The position numbers and the translations under genes are program-made. Under the pieces are notes generated by a model. The model searched no databases. It saw only the letters and a list, made by a program, of their open reading frames with translations, and was not told the origin of the DNA. DNA of 64,000 nt from Nocardioides hwasunensis (GTDB lineage Bacteria; Actinomycetota; Actinomycetes; Propionibacteriales; Nocardioidaceae). Location of the stretch: contig NZ_JACXYY010000009.1 of NCBI RefSeq assembly GCF_014779665.1, forward strand, positions 1-64,000, in the 5' to 3' direction. The first letter of the stretch is position 1, and each line of letters starts with the position of its first letter. This document shows positions 33,684-41,652 of the stretch, piece by piece.

Positions 33684-34687
33684 TGGACTGGATCACTGCC
33701 GCGTTCTTCTCGATCCTCGCGGCCGGCTTCTTCGTCGGCGTCGTGGTCGGCCTCACCGGCATGGGCGGTGGAGCGCTCATGACCCCGGCCCTGCTGTTCC
33801 TGGGTGTCGGGGCACCCGCCACCGTCGTCACGGCCGACCTCACCGCAGCCGCGATCTACAAGACCGGTGGCGCGATCGTGCACAAGCGCGAGGGCTCGCC
33901 CAACCTCAAGCTAGCGATGTGGCTGATGATCGGCTCGATCCCGATGGCCCTGCTGGGCCCCCACCTGGTCGCGTGGTTCACCGACGACATCGACGAGCTC
34001 AACCACGTGCTGGTGCTCTGCATCGGGTTCGCCCTGCTGCTGGCCGCGGCGACGTACGCCCTGCGCCTCTACGTCAACCTCGTGCGGGTCCGCTCGGGGA
34101 CGCACGTGGACGACGACGACCCGACGATCCGGGTCGTGCCCACCCTCCTGGTCGGCATGCTGGGCGGCCTCCTCGTCGGCATCACCAGCGTCGGGTCGGG
34201 CTCGGTCATCATGATCGCGCTGCTGATGCTCTACCCCGGCCTGTCGGCGGTGAAGCTGGTCGGCACCGACCTGGTGCAGGCCGTGCCGCTGGTGCTCGCC
34301 GCCGCCATCTCCAACATCGCACTGCACGGCATCGACTGGGAGATCCTGGTCCCGCTGGTGATCGGGTCGGTGCCCGGCACGATCCTCGGTGCCACGATCG
34401 CGCCGCGGGTCCCGCAGTCCTTCATCCGCCGCGGCATCGTGGTCGTGCTGACCATGAGCGGTGTCGCGCTGCTGGACAAGTCCGGCTGGGCGCCGCTCGG
34501 CAAGGACGAGACCCACCCGATGCTGATCGCCGGCGTCGGCCTCGCCGTGCTCCTCGTGCTGCCGATCGTGTGGGGCTTCATCCGCAAGTCGCAGGGCCTG
34601 CCGATGTTCGGCTCACCGACGGTCGCCGAGCTCGAGGACCCCGACTACCGGCCGGGAGTCGTCGGCATGAGGAAGATCGACCGCTAG
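33683..34687 (+). CDS. Sulfite exporter TauE/SafE family membrane protein
   Basis: This 334-residue protein has about eight hydrophobic helices and two TSUP repeats. The first begins FFVGVVVGLTGMGGGALMTPALLF, and the second LVGMLGGLLVGITSVGSGSVIMIALLML. The family moves sulfite, sulfonates or other small anions. Its place after APS kinase suggests transport of sulfate or export of sulfite. The start overlaps the phosphatase stop (TGATG). Confidence 0.9.
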   Translation: MDWITAAFFSILAAGFFVGVVVGLTGMGGGALMTPALLFLGVGAPATVVTADLTAAAIYKTGGAIVHKREGSPNLKLAMWLMIGSIPMALLGPHLVAWFTDDIDELNHVLVLCIGFALLLAAATYALRLYVNLVRVRSGTHVDDDDPTIRVVPTLLVGMLGGLLVGITSVGSGSVIMIALLMLYPGLSAVKLVGTDLVQAVPLVLAAAISNIALHGIDWEILVPLVIGSVPGTILGATIAPRVPQSFIRRGIVVVLTMSGVALLDKSGWAPLGKDETHPMLIAGVGLAVLLVLPIVWGFIRKSQGLPMFGSPTVAELEDPDYRPGVVGMRKIDR

Positions 34688-34733
34688 CGCGACGGCTCCT
34701 CGATCGGCGGTGCGGTGGACCTGAGCCCGCGCC

Positions 34734-34798
34734 ACACGTGTCCGAGAAGTTGCCCCCGAAGCGGCGACGGAGGGGCGAGATCGCGGACACGTGTCCGA
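34734..34798. repeat. Direct repeat of ACACGTGTCCGA with a palindromic copy
   Basis: The 12-mer ACACGTGTCCGA occurs at 34734-34745 and again at 34787-34798, 53 bases apart (about five helical turns). The second copy lies in a 14-bp perfect palindrome, CGGACACGTGTCCG. It sits between two convergent genes, so its purpose is unclear: an operator pair, a nucleoid protein site or a weak terminator. Confidence 0.5.
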
Positions 34799-34808
34799 CG
34801 CGGGCGGC

Positions 34809-35633
34809 TCAGGCCAGGCCCAGCAGCTCCCGGCACCCAGCAGGCGTCATCGGCGTACGCTGCGCGATCCGCCCGAGGTCGACGGCCCGCGCGACGAGCT
34901 GGGCGTTGGACTCGACGGGCACGCCACGACTGATGGTGAGCACGTCCTCCATCCCCACGCGCAGGTGGCCGCCCATCGACAGCGAGGCCATCGCGACCGC
35001 GAGGGTCGAGCGACCGATGCCGGTGGCCGACCAGGTCGTCACCTCCGGCGGGAGGGCCGCGACCCCGGCGACGAGCGCGGGCGCGGTGCCCGGCATGCCT
35101 CCGGGGACTCCCATCACGAAGTCGACGTGGACCTTGCCGCCGGCGGGGACGCCGTACTCCCGGATCAGGCGTCCCAGCGCGTGCACCTGGCCGAGGTCGA
35201 ACAGCTCGAACTCGGGCGCGACGCCGCGGGAGAGGGCAAGCTGGTAGAGGTCCTTCACGAAGGGCCACGGGTTGAGGAAGACGTCGTCGCCGAAGTTGGT
35301 GGTGCCCATCGTCAGCGAGCACGAGTCCGGCTCGGCGTCGAGGACCTTGAGCCGCTCGTCGAGCGGGTCGTGCACGGAGCCCCCGCTGGAGAGCTGGACC
35401 ACGAGCGAGGACGACTCCCGCACGGCCGCCACCCACTCGCGCAGCAACGCCTGGTCGAGCGTCGGTGCGTGCTCACCGTCACGGACGTGGAGGTGGATCA
35501 TGGCGGCGCCGGCCGCCTCGCACTCGGCAGCCGTCCGCGCGATCTCCTCGGGCGTGGTGGGCAGCTGGGGGCAGTCGGCCTTGGCGGTCTCGGCCCCGGT
35601 GGGGGCGACCGTGATCAGCAGCTCGTCGGACAT
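34809..35633 (-). CDS. BKACE family (DUF849) beta-keto acid cleavage enzyme
   Basis: This 274-residue TIM-barrel protein has the Zn-binding HLHVRDGEH near residue 47, TMGTTNFGDDVF, and the family segments FELFDLGQVHALGRL and VDFVMGVPGGMPG. BKACE enzymes condense a beta-keto acid with acetyl-CoA to give acetoacetate and a new CoA ester; 3-keto-5-aminohexanoate cleavage is the founder reaction. It is divergent from dtd with 17 bases between starts, and both have a -10-like box at the leaderless distance. Confidence 0.88.
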   Translation of the reverse strand: MSDELLITVAPTGAETAKADCPQLPTTPEEIARTAAECEAAGAAMIHLHVRDGEHAPTLDQALLREWVAAVRESSSLVVQLSSGGSVHDPLDERLKVLDAEPDSCSLTMGTTNFGDDVFLNPWPFVKDLYQLALSRGVAPEFELFDLGQVHALGRLIREYGVPAGGKVHVDFVMGVPGGMPGTAPALVAGVAALPPEVTTWSATGIGRSTLAVAMASLSMGGHLRVGMEDVLTISRGVPVESNAQLVARAVDLGRIAQRTPMTPAGCRELLGLA

Positions 35634-35650
35634 GGCGGCATCCTTGCACC

Positions 35651-36082
35651 ATGCGCGCCGTCATCCAGCGAGTCCTCTCCGCCAACGTCAGGGTCGACGG
35701 CGAGGCGGTCGGTCAGCTCGACCGACCGGGGCTGCTGGTCTACCTCGGCGTCACCCACGACGACGGTGAGAAGCAGGTGACGTGGATCGCCCGCAAGATC
35801 TGGGACCTCCGCCTCCTGCGCGACGAGCAGAGCGCGAGCGACGTGGGCGCGCCGGTGCTCGTCGTCAGCCAGTTCACGCTCTACGGCGAGGCACGCAAGG
35901 GTCGCCGGCCCACCTGGCAGGCAGCGGCTCCGGGCCCCGTGAGCGAACCCCTCTACGAGGCGGTGTGCGACGAGCTCGAGCGACTCGGCGCCCACGTCGA
36001 GCGCGGCCGGTTCGGAGCGGACATGCGGGTCGAGAGCGTCAACGACGGCCCGATCACCCTCGTCCTGGACTCCGCCGGCTAG
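35651..36082 (+). CDS. dtd: D-aminoacyl-tRNA deacylase
   Basis: This 143-residue protein has MRAVIQRVLSANVRVDGEAVG, the SQFTLYG motif with the catalytic Thr, and the C-terminal GPITLVLDS. Dtd frees D-amino acids from mischarged tRNA. CATCCT 6 bases before the ATG suggests a leaderless start. The stop codon overlaps that of the convergent GH16 gene. Confidence 0.94.
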   Translation: MRAVIQRVLSANVRVDGEAVGQLDRPGLLVYLGVTHDDGEKQVTWIARKIWDLRLLRDEQSASDVGAPVLVVSQFTLYGEARKGRRPTWQAAAPGPVSEPLYEAVCDELERLGAHVERGRFGADMRVESVNDGPITLVLDSAG

Positions 36083-37251
36083 GGCGCGCCCGTCTCCCAC
36101 ACCCGCGCCCAGTCGACCTCCATGTGCTCGGGCAGCTCGCCGTTGAAGCGGGGCAGCTCGTAGTCGGAGGAGAGGAGGCTGAGGATGAGGAACTCCGGCT
36201 GCCCGGACGTCTCCCCCTTCAGCCGCTGCGTGACCTGACCGTCGATCCGGAAGACGTACTCGTCGGGGGTCCACTCGACCGAGTAGACGTGGTACTGGCT
36301 GGCCCAGTCGTCGCCGTACTTCTCCACGTCGGGGATCCACCCGCCGACGGTCTGCTTCTCGCCGGCCTTGTCGAGGAAGTAGGTGAACTGGGTCAGGCCC
36401 CCGAGCGGGTGGTCGTCACCGAAGTACTCCATGACGTCAATCTCGGCGCCACCCTGCTTCGGACCACCGGGCTTCTGGCCGCCGACGGCCTGCAGCCAGA
36501 ACGCCGCGTGCTGACCGCGGGCCGACTGTGTCTTGATCCGGGCAGCGGCGTAGCCGTAGGTGAAGGCGTACGTGCCCTCGGTGCCGACGTGACCGTTGAG
36601 TCGGTAGGGGAACCTCTTGCGCTTGCCCGGCAGCTGGCACGTCTCGTCGCTCCGGTCCGGGTCCTCCAGGACGCTCAGCTGCAGCACCCCGTCGGCCACC
36701 TTCGCGCCGCTGGCGTCGGCGCGCGAGCAGGTGCGGACTCCGATGTGGCCCTGGTCGCGGGTGAACCAGGCGCCGCCCTCGTCGTCGACCGAGCTCTCGT
36801 CGAAGTCGTCGGTGAAGGTCGCCTCGGGCGCATCGTCGGTGGAGACCTCGGTCCCGATCGCGTCGTCCCCGTCCCCGACCACGACGTGGAGGTCGCCCGA
36901 GGTGGTCGAGGTCAGCACGACGCGGCCCTTGGCATCGGTCTCCTGCTCGTCCACGTCGTCCCAGTCGTCGTCGGACTTCGCGACGAGGGTGACGGCGGTG
37001 CCTTCCTCGGCGTCGTCGACGGTGACGTCCACGACCCAGGCGGCGTCGTCGGCGGCCTCGGTGTCCTCTCCGTTGGCGGCGAGCTGGGGCAGCACGCGCG
37101 CCTCGATCGCGTCGCTGGCGGTGTACGACGGCGGGGCGGGGTCCTCCTCCGCCGACGAGCAGGCGGTCGTGACGAAGGCCACCGCCAGCAGGCCGGACAG
37201 CAGGCGCTGGCGAGGGCGGGAGGGTCGCGAGAGTCGAGGGGGGCGGCTCAT
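36079..37251 (-). CDS. Glycoside hydrolase family 16 lipoprotein
   Basis: This 390-residue protein has a lipoprotein signal (LLAVAFVTTACSS) and an acidic Asp/Glu/Thr-rich domain to about residue 150 that looks like a linker or immunoglobulin-like module. A GH16 domain follows, with the catalytic AEIDVMEYFG (ExDxxE) and YHVYSVEWTPDEYVFRIDG. GH16 enzymes cut beta-1,3-glucans, laminarin, agar or related chains. It should be anchored outside the cell. It is divergent from cysD. Confidence 0.9.
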   Translation of the reverse strand: MSRPPRLSRPSRPRQRLLSGLLAVAFVTTACSSAEEDPAPPSYTASDAIEARVLPQLAANGEDTEAADDAAWVVDVTVDDAEEGTAVTLVAKSDDDWDDVDEQETDAKGRVVLTSTTSGDLHVVVGDGDDAIGTEVSTDDAPEATFTDDFDESSVDDEGGAWFTRDQGHIGVRTCSRADASGAKVADGVLQLSVLEDPDRSDETCQLPGKRKRFPYRLNGHVGTEGTYAFTYGYAAARIKTQSARGQHAAFWLQAVGGQKPGGPKQGGAEIDVMEYFGDDHPLGGLTQFTYFLDKAGEKQTVGGWIPDVEKYGDDWASQYHVYSVEWTPDEYVFRIDGQVTQRLKGETSGQPEFLILSLLSSDYELPRFNGELPEHMEVDWARVWETGAP

Positions 37252-37315
37252 CTGCCCGAGTCTGGCCGACCACGCCCAGCCAGGCGAATTCACCGAGCCG
37301 TGCCTCGTCGCTACG

Positions 37316-37357
37316 ATGAACGCTGCTGTCCCTAGAGAGGCCCCTGCTGCGCCATGA
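37316..37357 (+). other. Short upstream reading frame overlapping the cysD start
   Basis: A 13-codon frame, MNAAVPREAPAAP, starts at ATG 37316 and ends in a TGA that overlaps the cysD ATG. The cysD start has only a poor, distant ribosome site (AGAGAGG, 13 bases away), so translation through this frame could aid cysD initiation. It has no Cys codon, unlike the leader peptide at 45485. The frame may be fortuitous. Confidence 0.35.
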
Positions 37358-38268
37358 CCAACACCCACGTCGACTACCAGCTGAGTCAGCTGGACCAGCT
37401 CGAGGCAGAGTCGATCCACATCTTCCGTGAGGTCGCCGCCGAGTTCGAGAAGCCGGTCCTGATGTTCTCCGGTGGCAAGGACTCCATCGTCATGCTCCGC
37501 CTCGCCGAGAAGGCGTTCTACCCGGCGAAGATCCCGTTCCCGATCATGCAGGTCGACACAGGGCTGGACTTCCCGGAGGTCATGGAGACCCGGGACAACT
37601 GGGTCAACCGGCTCGGCGTGCGCCTGGTCGTGGCCTCGATCGACGACGCGATCGCGCAGGGCGTCCTGGTCGACGACGGCAAGACCAGCCGCAACCGGAT
37701 GCAGACCGCCACCCTCCTCAACGCGATCGAGGAGAACGGCTTCACCGCCGCCTTCGGCGGCGGCCGGCGCGACGAGGAGAAGGCTCGCGCCAAGGAGCGC
37801 GTCTACTCCCACCGCGACGAGTTCGGACAGTGGGACCCCAAGATGCAGCGTCCCGAGCTGTGGAGCCTCTACAACGGCCGCCTCCACGCCGGCGAGCACA
37901 TGCGGATCTTCCCGATCTCCAACTGGACCGAGCTCGACATCTGGGACTACATCGGCCGCGAGGGCATCGAGATCCCCAACATCTACTTCAGCCACCAGCG
38001 CCGTGTCTTCGAGCGCGACGGCATGCTGATGACCGAGACGCCGCTCAACCCGATGCGCGACGGCGAGGTCGCCGAGGAGCGCACGGTGCGGTTCCGCACC
38101 TGCGGCGACATCACCCTGACCGGCTGCGTGGAGTCCACCGCCAGCACCATCGACGAGATCATCGAGGAGGTCGCTGCTGCCCGGGTCACCGAGCGCGGTG
38201 CGACCCGAGGTGACGACCGCTTCTCCGAAGCGGCCATGGAAGACCGCAAGAAGGAAGGCTACTTCTGA
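37354..38268 (+). CDS. cysD: Sulfate adenylyltransferase subunit 2
   Basis: This 304-residue protein is the ATP-binding subunit of the bacterial sulfurylase. It has the PP-loop-like MFSGGKDSIVMLRLA, FGGGRRDEEKARAKER, and the C-terminal RFRTCGDITLTGCVES. With CysN it makes adenylyl sulfate from ATP and sulfate. Its last codon overlaps the cysN start (TGATG), so the subunits are coupled. A TACGAT box at 37312-37317 is a possible -10. Confidence 0.96.
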   Translation: MTNTHVDYQLSQLDQLEAESIHIFREVAAEFEKPVLMFSGGKDSIVMLRLAEKAFYPAKIPFPIMQVDTGLDFPEVMETRDNWVNRLGVRLVVASIDDAIAQGVLVDDGKTSRNRMQTATLLNAIEENGFTAAFGGGRRDEEKARAKERVYSHRDEFGQWDPKMQRPELWSLYNGRLHAGEHMRIFPISNWTELDIWDYIGREGIEIPNIYFSHQRRVFERDGMLMTETPLNPMRDGEVAEERTVRFRTCGDITLTGCVESTASTIDEIIEEVAAARVTERGATRGDDRFSEAAMEDRKKEGYF

Positions 38269-39539
38269 TGGGCGCCACCGAAGGCCAGATGGACCTGCTC
38301 CGCTTCGCGACCGCAGGCTCCGTCGACGACGGCAAGTCGACCCTCATCGGGCGCCTCCTCTTCGACAGCAAGTCGATCTTCGCCGACCAGCTCGAGGCCG
38401 TGGAGAAGACCTCCACGGACAAGGGGCACGGCTACGTCGACCTCTCCCTGCTGACCGACGGGCTGCGCTCCGAGCGTGAGCAGGGCATCACCATCGACGT
38501 GGCCTACCGCTACTTCGCGACGCCCAACCGCAAGTTCATCATCGCCGACACCCCCGGTCACGTGCAGTACACGCGCAACATGGTCACCGGCGCCTCGACC
38601 GCCGACCTCGGTCTGGTGCTCGTCGACGCCCGTCACGGCCTGACCGAGCAGTCGCGCCGCCACGCGGTGCTGCTCTCCCTGCTCCGCGTGCCGCACCTGG
38701 TGCTGTGCATCAACAAGATGGACCTGGTCGACTGGTCGCAGGAGACCTACGAGCGCATCCACGCCGAGTTCACCCAGTTCGCCACCAAGCTCAACATCCC
38801 CGACCTCGAGGTCATCCCGATCTCGGCGCTCAACGGCGACAACGTCGTGGACCGCTCGGCCAACACCGACTGGTACCACGGGCCCACGCTCATGCACCAC
38901 CTCGAGCACGTCCACGTGGCCTCCGACCGCGACCTGGTCGACACCCGCTTCCCGGTCCAGTACGTCGTACGCCCCAAGTCCGACGAGCACCACGACTACC
39001 GCGGCTACGCCGGCCAGATCGCCGGAGGAGTGCTCAAGAAGGGCGACGAGGTCATCGTCCTGCCCTCGGGCATGACCTCCACGATCTCGGGCATCGACCT
39101 GTTCGACCGTGAGGTCGACGAGGCGTTCCCGCCGATGTCGGTCACCGTGCGCCTCGACGACGACGTCGACGTCTCCCGCGGCGACATGATCGCCCGGGTC
39201 AAGAACGCGCCGAAGCCGAGCCAGGACATCGACGCGATGGTCTGCTGGATGACCAACGAGCCGCTGCGGCCCCGCCAGAAGCTCGCCATCAAGCACACCA
39301 CCCGCAGCGGCCGGGCGATGGTCAAGGACATCCAGTACCGCCTCGACGTCAACTCGCTGCACCGCGACCAGGAGGCCGGCGAGCTCGGGCTCAACGAGAT
39401 CGGCCGCGTCCAGCTGCGCACCACGGTGCCCCTGCTGTGCGACCCGTACTCCAAGAACCGCACCACCGGTTCCTTCATCCTCATCGACGAGGCCACCGGC
39501 GTCACCGTCGGCGCCGGCATGATCAACAGCGGCAGCTGA
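38268..39539 (+). CDS. cysN: Sulfate adenylyltransferase subunit 1 (GTPase)
   Basis: This 423-residue EF-Tu-like GTPase has AGSVDDGKSTLIGRLLFD (G1), a switch with GITIDVAYRYF, DTPGH (G3), NKMDL (G4) and two beta-barrel domains behind. GTP hydrolysis drives the CysD reaction. It has no APS kinase fusion at its C-terminus; that activity is the separate gene at 31889. A strong terminator follows. Confidence 0.96.
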   Translation: MGATEGQMDLLRFATAGSVDDGKSTLIGRLLFDSKSIFADQLEAVEKTSTDKGHGYVDLSLLTDGLRSEREQGITIDVAYRYFATPNRKFIIADTPGHVQYTRNMVTGASTADLGLVLVDARHGLTEQSRRHAVLLSLLRVPHLVLCINKMDLVDWSQETYERIHAEFTQFATKLNIPDLEVIPISALNGDNVVDRSANTDWYHGPTLMHHLEHVHVASDRDLVDTRFPVQYVVRPKSDEHHDYRGYAGQIAGGVLKKGDEVIVLPSGMTSTISGIDLFDREVDEAFPPMSVTVRLDDDVDVSRGDMIARVKNAPKPSQDIDAMVCWMTNEPLRPRQKLAIKHTTRSGRAMVKDIQYRLDVNSLHRDQEAGELGLNEIGRVQLRTTVPLLCDPYSKNRTTGSFILIDEATGVTVGAGMINSGS

Positions 39540-39571
39540 CCTGTCCCGGCCACGGGCCGGACACCAGCGAG

Positions 39572-39600
39572 CGAGCCCCGACCGCCCCGGTCGGGGCTCG
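39572..39600 (+). terminator. Hairpin terminator of cysDN
   Basis: A perfect 12-bp stem (CGAGCCCCGACC and its complement) has a GCCCC loop, 32 bases past the cysN stop, followed by T/C-rich DNA. Confidence 0.88.
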
Positions 39601-39638
39601 TCCTGTTCCCGGCAGGTAGACCACTGGTAGACACGCAC

Positions 39639-39680
39639 TTGCCAGAAAATGACACGTTGTTGGCAAACGTGTCCCAGAAT
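39639..39680 (+). promoter_or_regulatory. Promoter and operator of the XRE-TPR regulator gene
   Basis: CAGAAT (39675-39680) ends 6 bases before the ATG at 39687, giving a probable leaderless transcript. Just upstream lies a perfect inverted repeat GACACGTT-7-AACGTGTC (39651-39673). Nested with it is a second inverted pair, TTGCCA (39639-39644) and TGGCAA (39661-39666). TTGGCA boxes also recur before the peptide operon at 41653-41763, which suggests the regulator acts on both promoters. Confidence 0.6.
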
Positions 39681-39686
39681 GGGCGG

Positions 39687-41045
39687 ATGGACTCGCGTCA
39701 CGCCGAGGTGCTCGCCCAGACCGACCGCACCGCCCTGGGGCGGCGCCTGCGTTCCGCCCGCCTGGCCCGCGGCCTCACGCAGGGCGAGGTGGCGACCGAC
39801 CTGATGTCGGTGGCCTACCTCTCCCGCATCGAGACCGGGCACCGACGACCCACCGTCACTGCTCTCGGCGTCCTCTCCGAACGGCTCGGCGTCACCGTCG
39901 AGTCACTCCTCGGGGTGGCCGACCGGCGCGTCGTCGACGAGATCCGCCTCGCCCTCGACTACGCCGAGCTGTCGCTGGAGTCCGGGCAGCCCGGGGACGC
40001 CGAGCAGCACCTGGAGGCCGCTCTCGACCAGATGGCGAGCGCCCGGATCGACGACATGCGCGATCGCGCCCGGCTGCTGCACGCCCGTGCCCTCGAGGCC
40101 ACCAAGCAGGTCGACGACGCCATCCTCGAGCTGGAGGCGCTCATCGAGGAGCAGCGCACCGACGGTCTGACGCTGATCAAGGCCGGCATCGCCCTGAGCC
40201 GCATCTATCGCGAGACCGGCGACCTCGGGCGCGCCATCGCCTGCGGCGAGCGCGTGATGGCACGCGTCGAGGAGGCCGGGCTCGACGCCTCCGACGAGGG
40301 CGTCCAGCTGGCCGTCACCGTGGCCGCCGCCCACTTCGAGCGAGGCGACACCTCGCACGCCGTACGCCTGTGCCGCAAGGCGATCACCAAGGCCGAGTCG
40401 CTCGGCTCGCCGATGGCACGTGCCTCCGCCTACTGGAACGCCAGCGTCATGCAGGCCAACCGTGGTGACGTGGTCGCGGCCGTTCCTCTCGCCGAGCGCG
40501 CGCTCGCCCTGCTCAGCGAGGGTCAGGACGCCCGCAACCTCGCGCGGCTGCGCACGGAGGTCGGCCGGCTGCAGCTCGAGCTCGACCCGCCTGCTCTCGC
40601 CGAGGCACGCGACAACCTGCAGCAGGCAGCGCTCGAGATGGAGTGGAGCAGCGCGAGCCCCGTCGACCGCGCGTGGACCCTGCTCGGACTGGCCCGCGTG
40701 TCCTTCCTCGGTGGCGACCTGGACGAGAGCCGCGAGCTCCTGTCGCAGGTGCACACCACCGCTGACGGCCACGCGCCGCTGGCCGAGGCGGAGGCACTGA
40801 CCCTGGAGGGTCGGACCCTTGCCGCCGAGGGCCGCTCGGACCTGGCCGCCGCCGCCTACCAGAGAGCCGTGCTGCGGCTCTCCGCCATCGGCGCCGACCA
40901 GAGTGCCGCCCAGCTGTGGTTCGACCTCGCCGACCTGCTGGGTGGCGTCGGGCTGACCGAGGAGTCGCTCGACGCCTACCGCCGCGCGGCAGTCTCCACC
41001 GGGCTGCGAGCGCGCGTGTCGACCCACACGCTCGCCCGCAGCTGA
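39687..41045 (+). CDS. XRE helix-turn-helix regulator with C-terminal TPR domain
   Basis: This 452-residue protein has an N-terminal XRE domain (about 15-75: LGRRLRSARLARGLTQGEVA, SVAYLSRIETGHRRPT) and about 370 residues of helical repeats of TPR type, rich in Ala/Leu/Glu (RALALLSEGQDARNLARLRT and ALTLEGRTLAAEGRSDLAAA). This architecture is that of RRNPP-type regulators (PlcR, Rap-like and Rgg-like), in which TPRs bind a short secreted and re-imported peptide. Three tandem secreted peptide genes face it, 24 bases beyond its stop. The start is fixed by the -10 box and the start of homology. The peptide-receptor role is inferred from architecture and context. Confidence 0.85.
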   Translation: MDSRHAEVLAQTDRTALGRRLRSARLARGLTQGEVATDLMSVAYLSRIETGHRRPTVTALGVLSERLGVTVESLLGVADRRVVDEIRLALDYAELSLESGQPGDAEQHLEAALDQMASARIDDMRDRARLLHARALEATKQVDDAILELEALIEEQRTDGLTLIKAGIALSRIYRETGDLGRAIACGERVMARVEEAGLDASDEGVQLAVTVAAAHFERGDTSHAVRLCRKAITKAESLGSPMARASAYWNASVMQANRGDVVAAVPLAERALALLSEGQDARNLARLRTEVGRLQLELDPPALAEARDNLQQAALEMEWSSASPVDRAWTLLGLARVSFLGGDLDESRELLSQVHTTADGHAPLAEAEALTLEGRTLAAEGRSDLAAAAYQRAVLRLSAIGADQSAAQLWFDLADLLGGVGLTEESLDAYRRAAVSTGLRARVSTHTLARS

Positions 41046-41068
41046 GGCTCCGGGGCCTCAGGCCTCGG

Positions 41069-41194
41069 TCAGCAGCACCAGACGTTGCGCATGGTGGTCG
41101 GCATCTTCGGGGCGGCCTCGGCGGGGGCGGTGAAGCCGGCCAGGCCGACGAGGGCGATCGAGGCGACGAGGGTGCGAAGGGCCTTGCTGGTCAT
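41069..41194 (-). CDS. Secreted short peptide precursor, copy 1 (ends RNVWCC)
   Basis: This is a 41-residue precursor: an N-terminal Sec-type signal (MTSKALRTLV start, hydrophobic ALVGLAGFTAP, AxA-like AEA) and a short C-terminal product APKMPTTMRNVWCC. AGGAG stands 6 bases before the ATG. It is the most diverged of three tandem copies; the last six residues RNVWCC are identical in all three while the preceding ones vary. It lies convergent with the XRE-TPR gene. A signalling peptide is the best guess; a bacteriocin-like or Cys-rich redox peptide is possible. Confidence 0.75.
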   Translation of the reverse strand: MTSKALRTLVASIALVGLAGFTAPAEAAPKMPTTMRNVWCC

Positions 41195-41282
41195 GGGGTT
41201 CTCCTGGGATGTCTGGGGTGGGGTGCTGACGGGCACGACGAGGTGAAGCGGGTCCTGCTGACTGGCTCCGGCCAGGTGCGGA

Positions 41283-41408
41283 TCAGCAGCACCAGACGTT
41301 GCGCAGCGTGGTCGGACCGGTCGGGGCCGCCTCGGCGGGGGCGGCGAGGCCGGCCAGGCCGACGAGGGCGATCGAGGCGACGAGGGTGCGAAGGGCCTTG
41401 CTGGTCAT
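41283..41408 (-). CDS. Secreted short peptide precursor, copy 2 (ends RNVWCC)
   Basis: This 41-residue precursor is identical to copy 3 apart from residue 2 (Thr for Lys). A signal peptide with AEA-type cleavage precedes the product APTGPTTLRNVWCC. It carries its own AGGAG site 6 bases before the ATG. It is preceded and followed by identical 88-bp spacers. Function as for copy 1; the C-terminal Trp-Cys-Cys is the invariant feature. Confidence 0.78.
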   Translation of the reverse strand: MTSKALRTLVASIALVGLAGLAAPAEAAPTGPTTLRNVWCC

Positions 41409-41496
41409 GGGGTTCTCCTGGGATGTCTGGGGTGGGGTGCTGACGGGCACGACGAGGTGAAGCGGGTCCTGCTGACTGGCTCCGGCCAGGTGCGGA

Positions 41497-41622
41497 TCAG
41501 CAGCACCAGACGTTGCGCAGCGTGGTCGGACCGGTCGGGGCCGCCTCGGCGGGGGCGGCGAGGCCGGCCAGGCCGACGAGGGCGATCGAGGCGACGAGGG
41601 TGCGGAGGGCCTTGCTCTTCAT
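41497..41622 (-). CDS. Secreted short peptide precursor, copy 3, promoter-proximal (ends RNVWCC)
   Basis: This is the first gene of the peptide operon: 41 residues starting MKSKALRTLV, with signal core SIALVGLAGLAAP and product APTGPTTLRNVWCC. GGAG is 5 bases before the ATG; this leader differs from the one before copies 1 and 2 because it joins the true promoter region. The DNA upstream has five TTGGCA-like boxes shared with the XRE-TPR promoter. No modification enzyme, immunity gene or dedicated exporter is adjacent. Confidence 0.78.
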   Translation of the reverse strand: MKSKALRTLVASIALVGLAGLAAPAEAAPTGPTTLRNVWCC

Positions 41623-41652
41623 GGTGTCTCCAGAGGTGAGTGCTGGGTGGGG

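Larger units (their letters stand above)
41069..41622 (-). repeat. Three-copy tandem array with a 214-bp period
   Basis: Three 126-bp peptide genes are separated by two 88-bp spacers that look identical base for base, giving an exact 214-bp period (stops at 41069, 41283, 41497). Copies 2 and 3 differ at very few positions, nearly all in the second codon; copy 1 differs mostly near the cleavage site and in the mature part. This suggests recent amplification or gene conversion. Confidence 0.9.

Noticed and set aside
41069..41622. The CC-ending peptides as cysteine attenuators of a downstream operon
   Set aside because: Each has a full signal peptide and its own ribosome site, they are in three copies, and no gene follows them on that strand before the convergent regulator. 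The true Cys leader is at 45485.
41069..41622. Lanthipeptide or other modified-peptide precursors
   Set aside because: No modification enzyme, protease or dedicated ABC exporter lies nearby, and the start is a normal Sec signal rather than a leader with a GG or LanM-type site.
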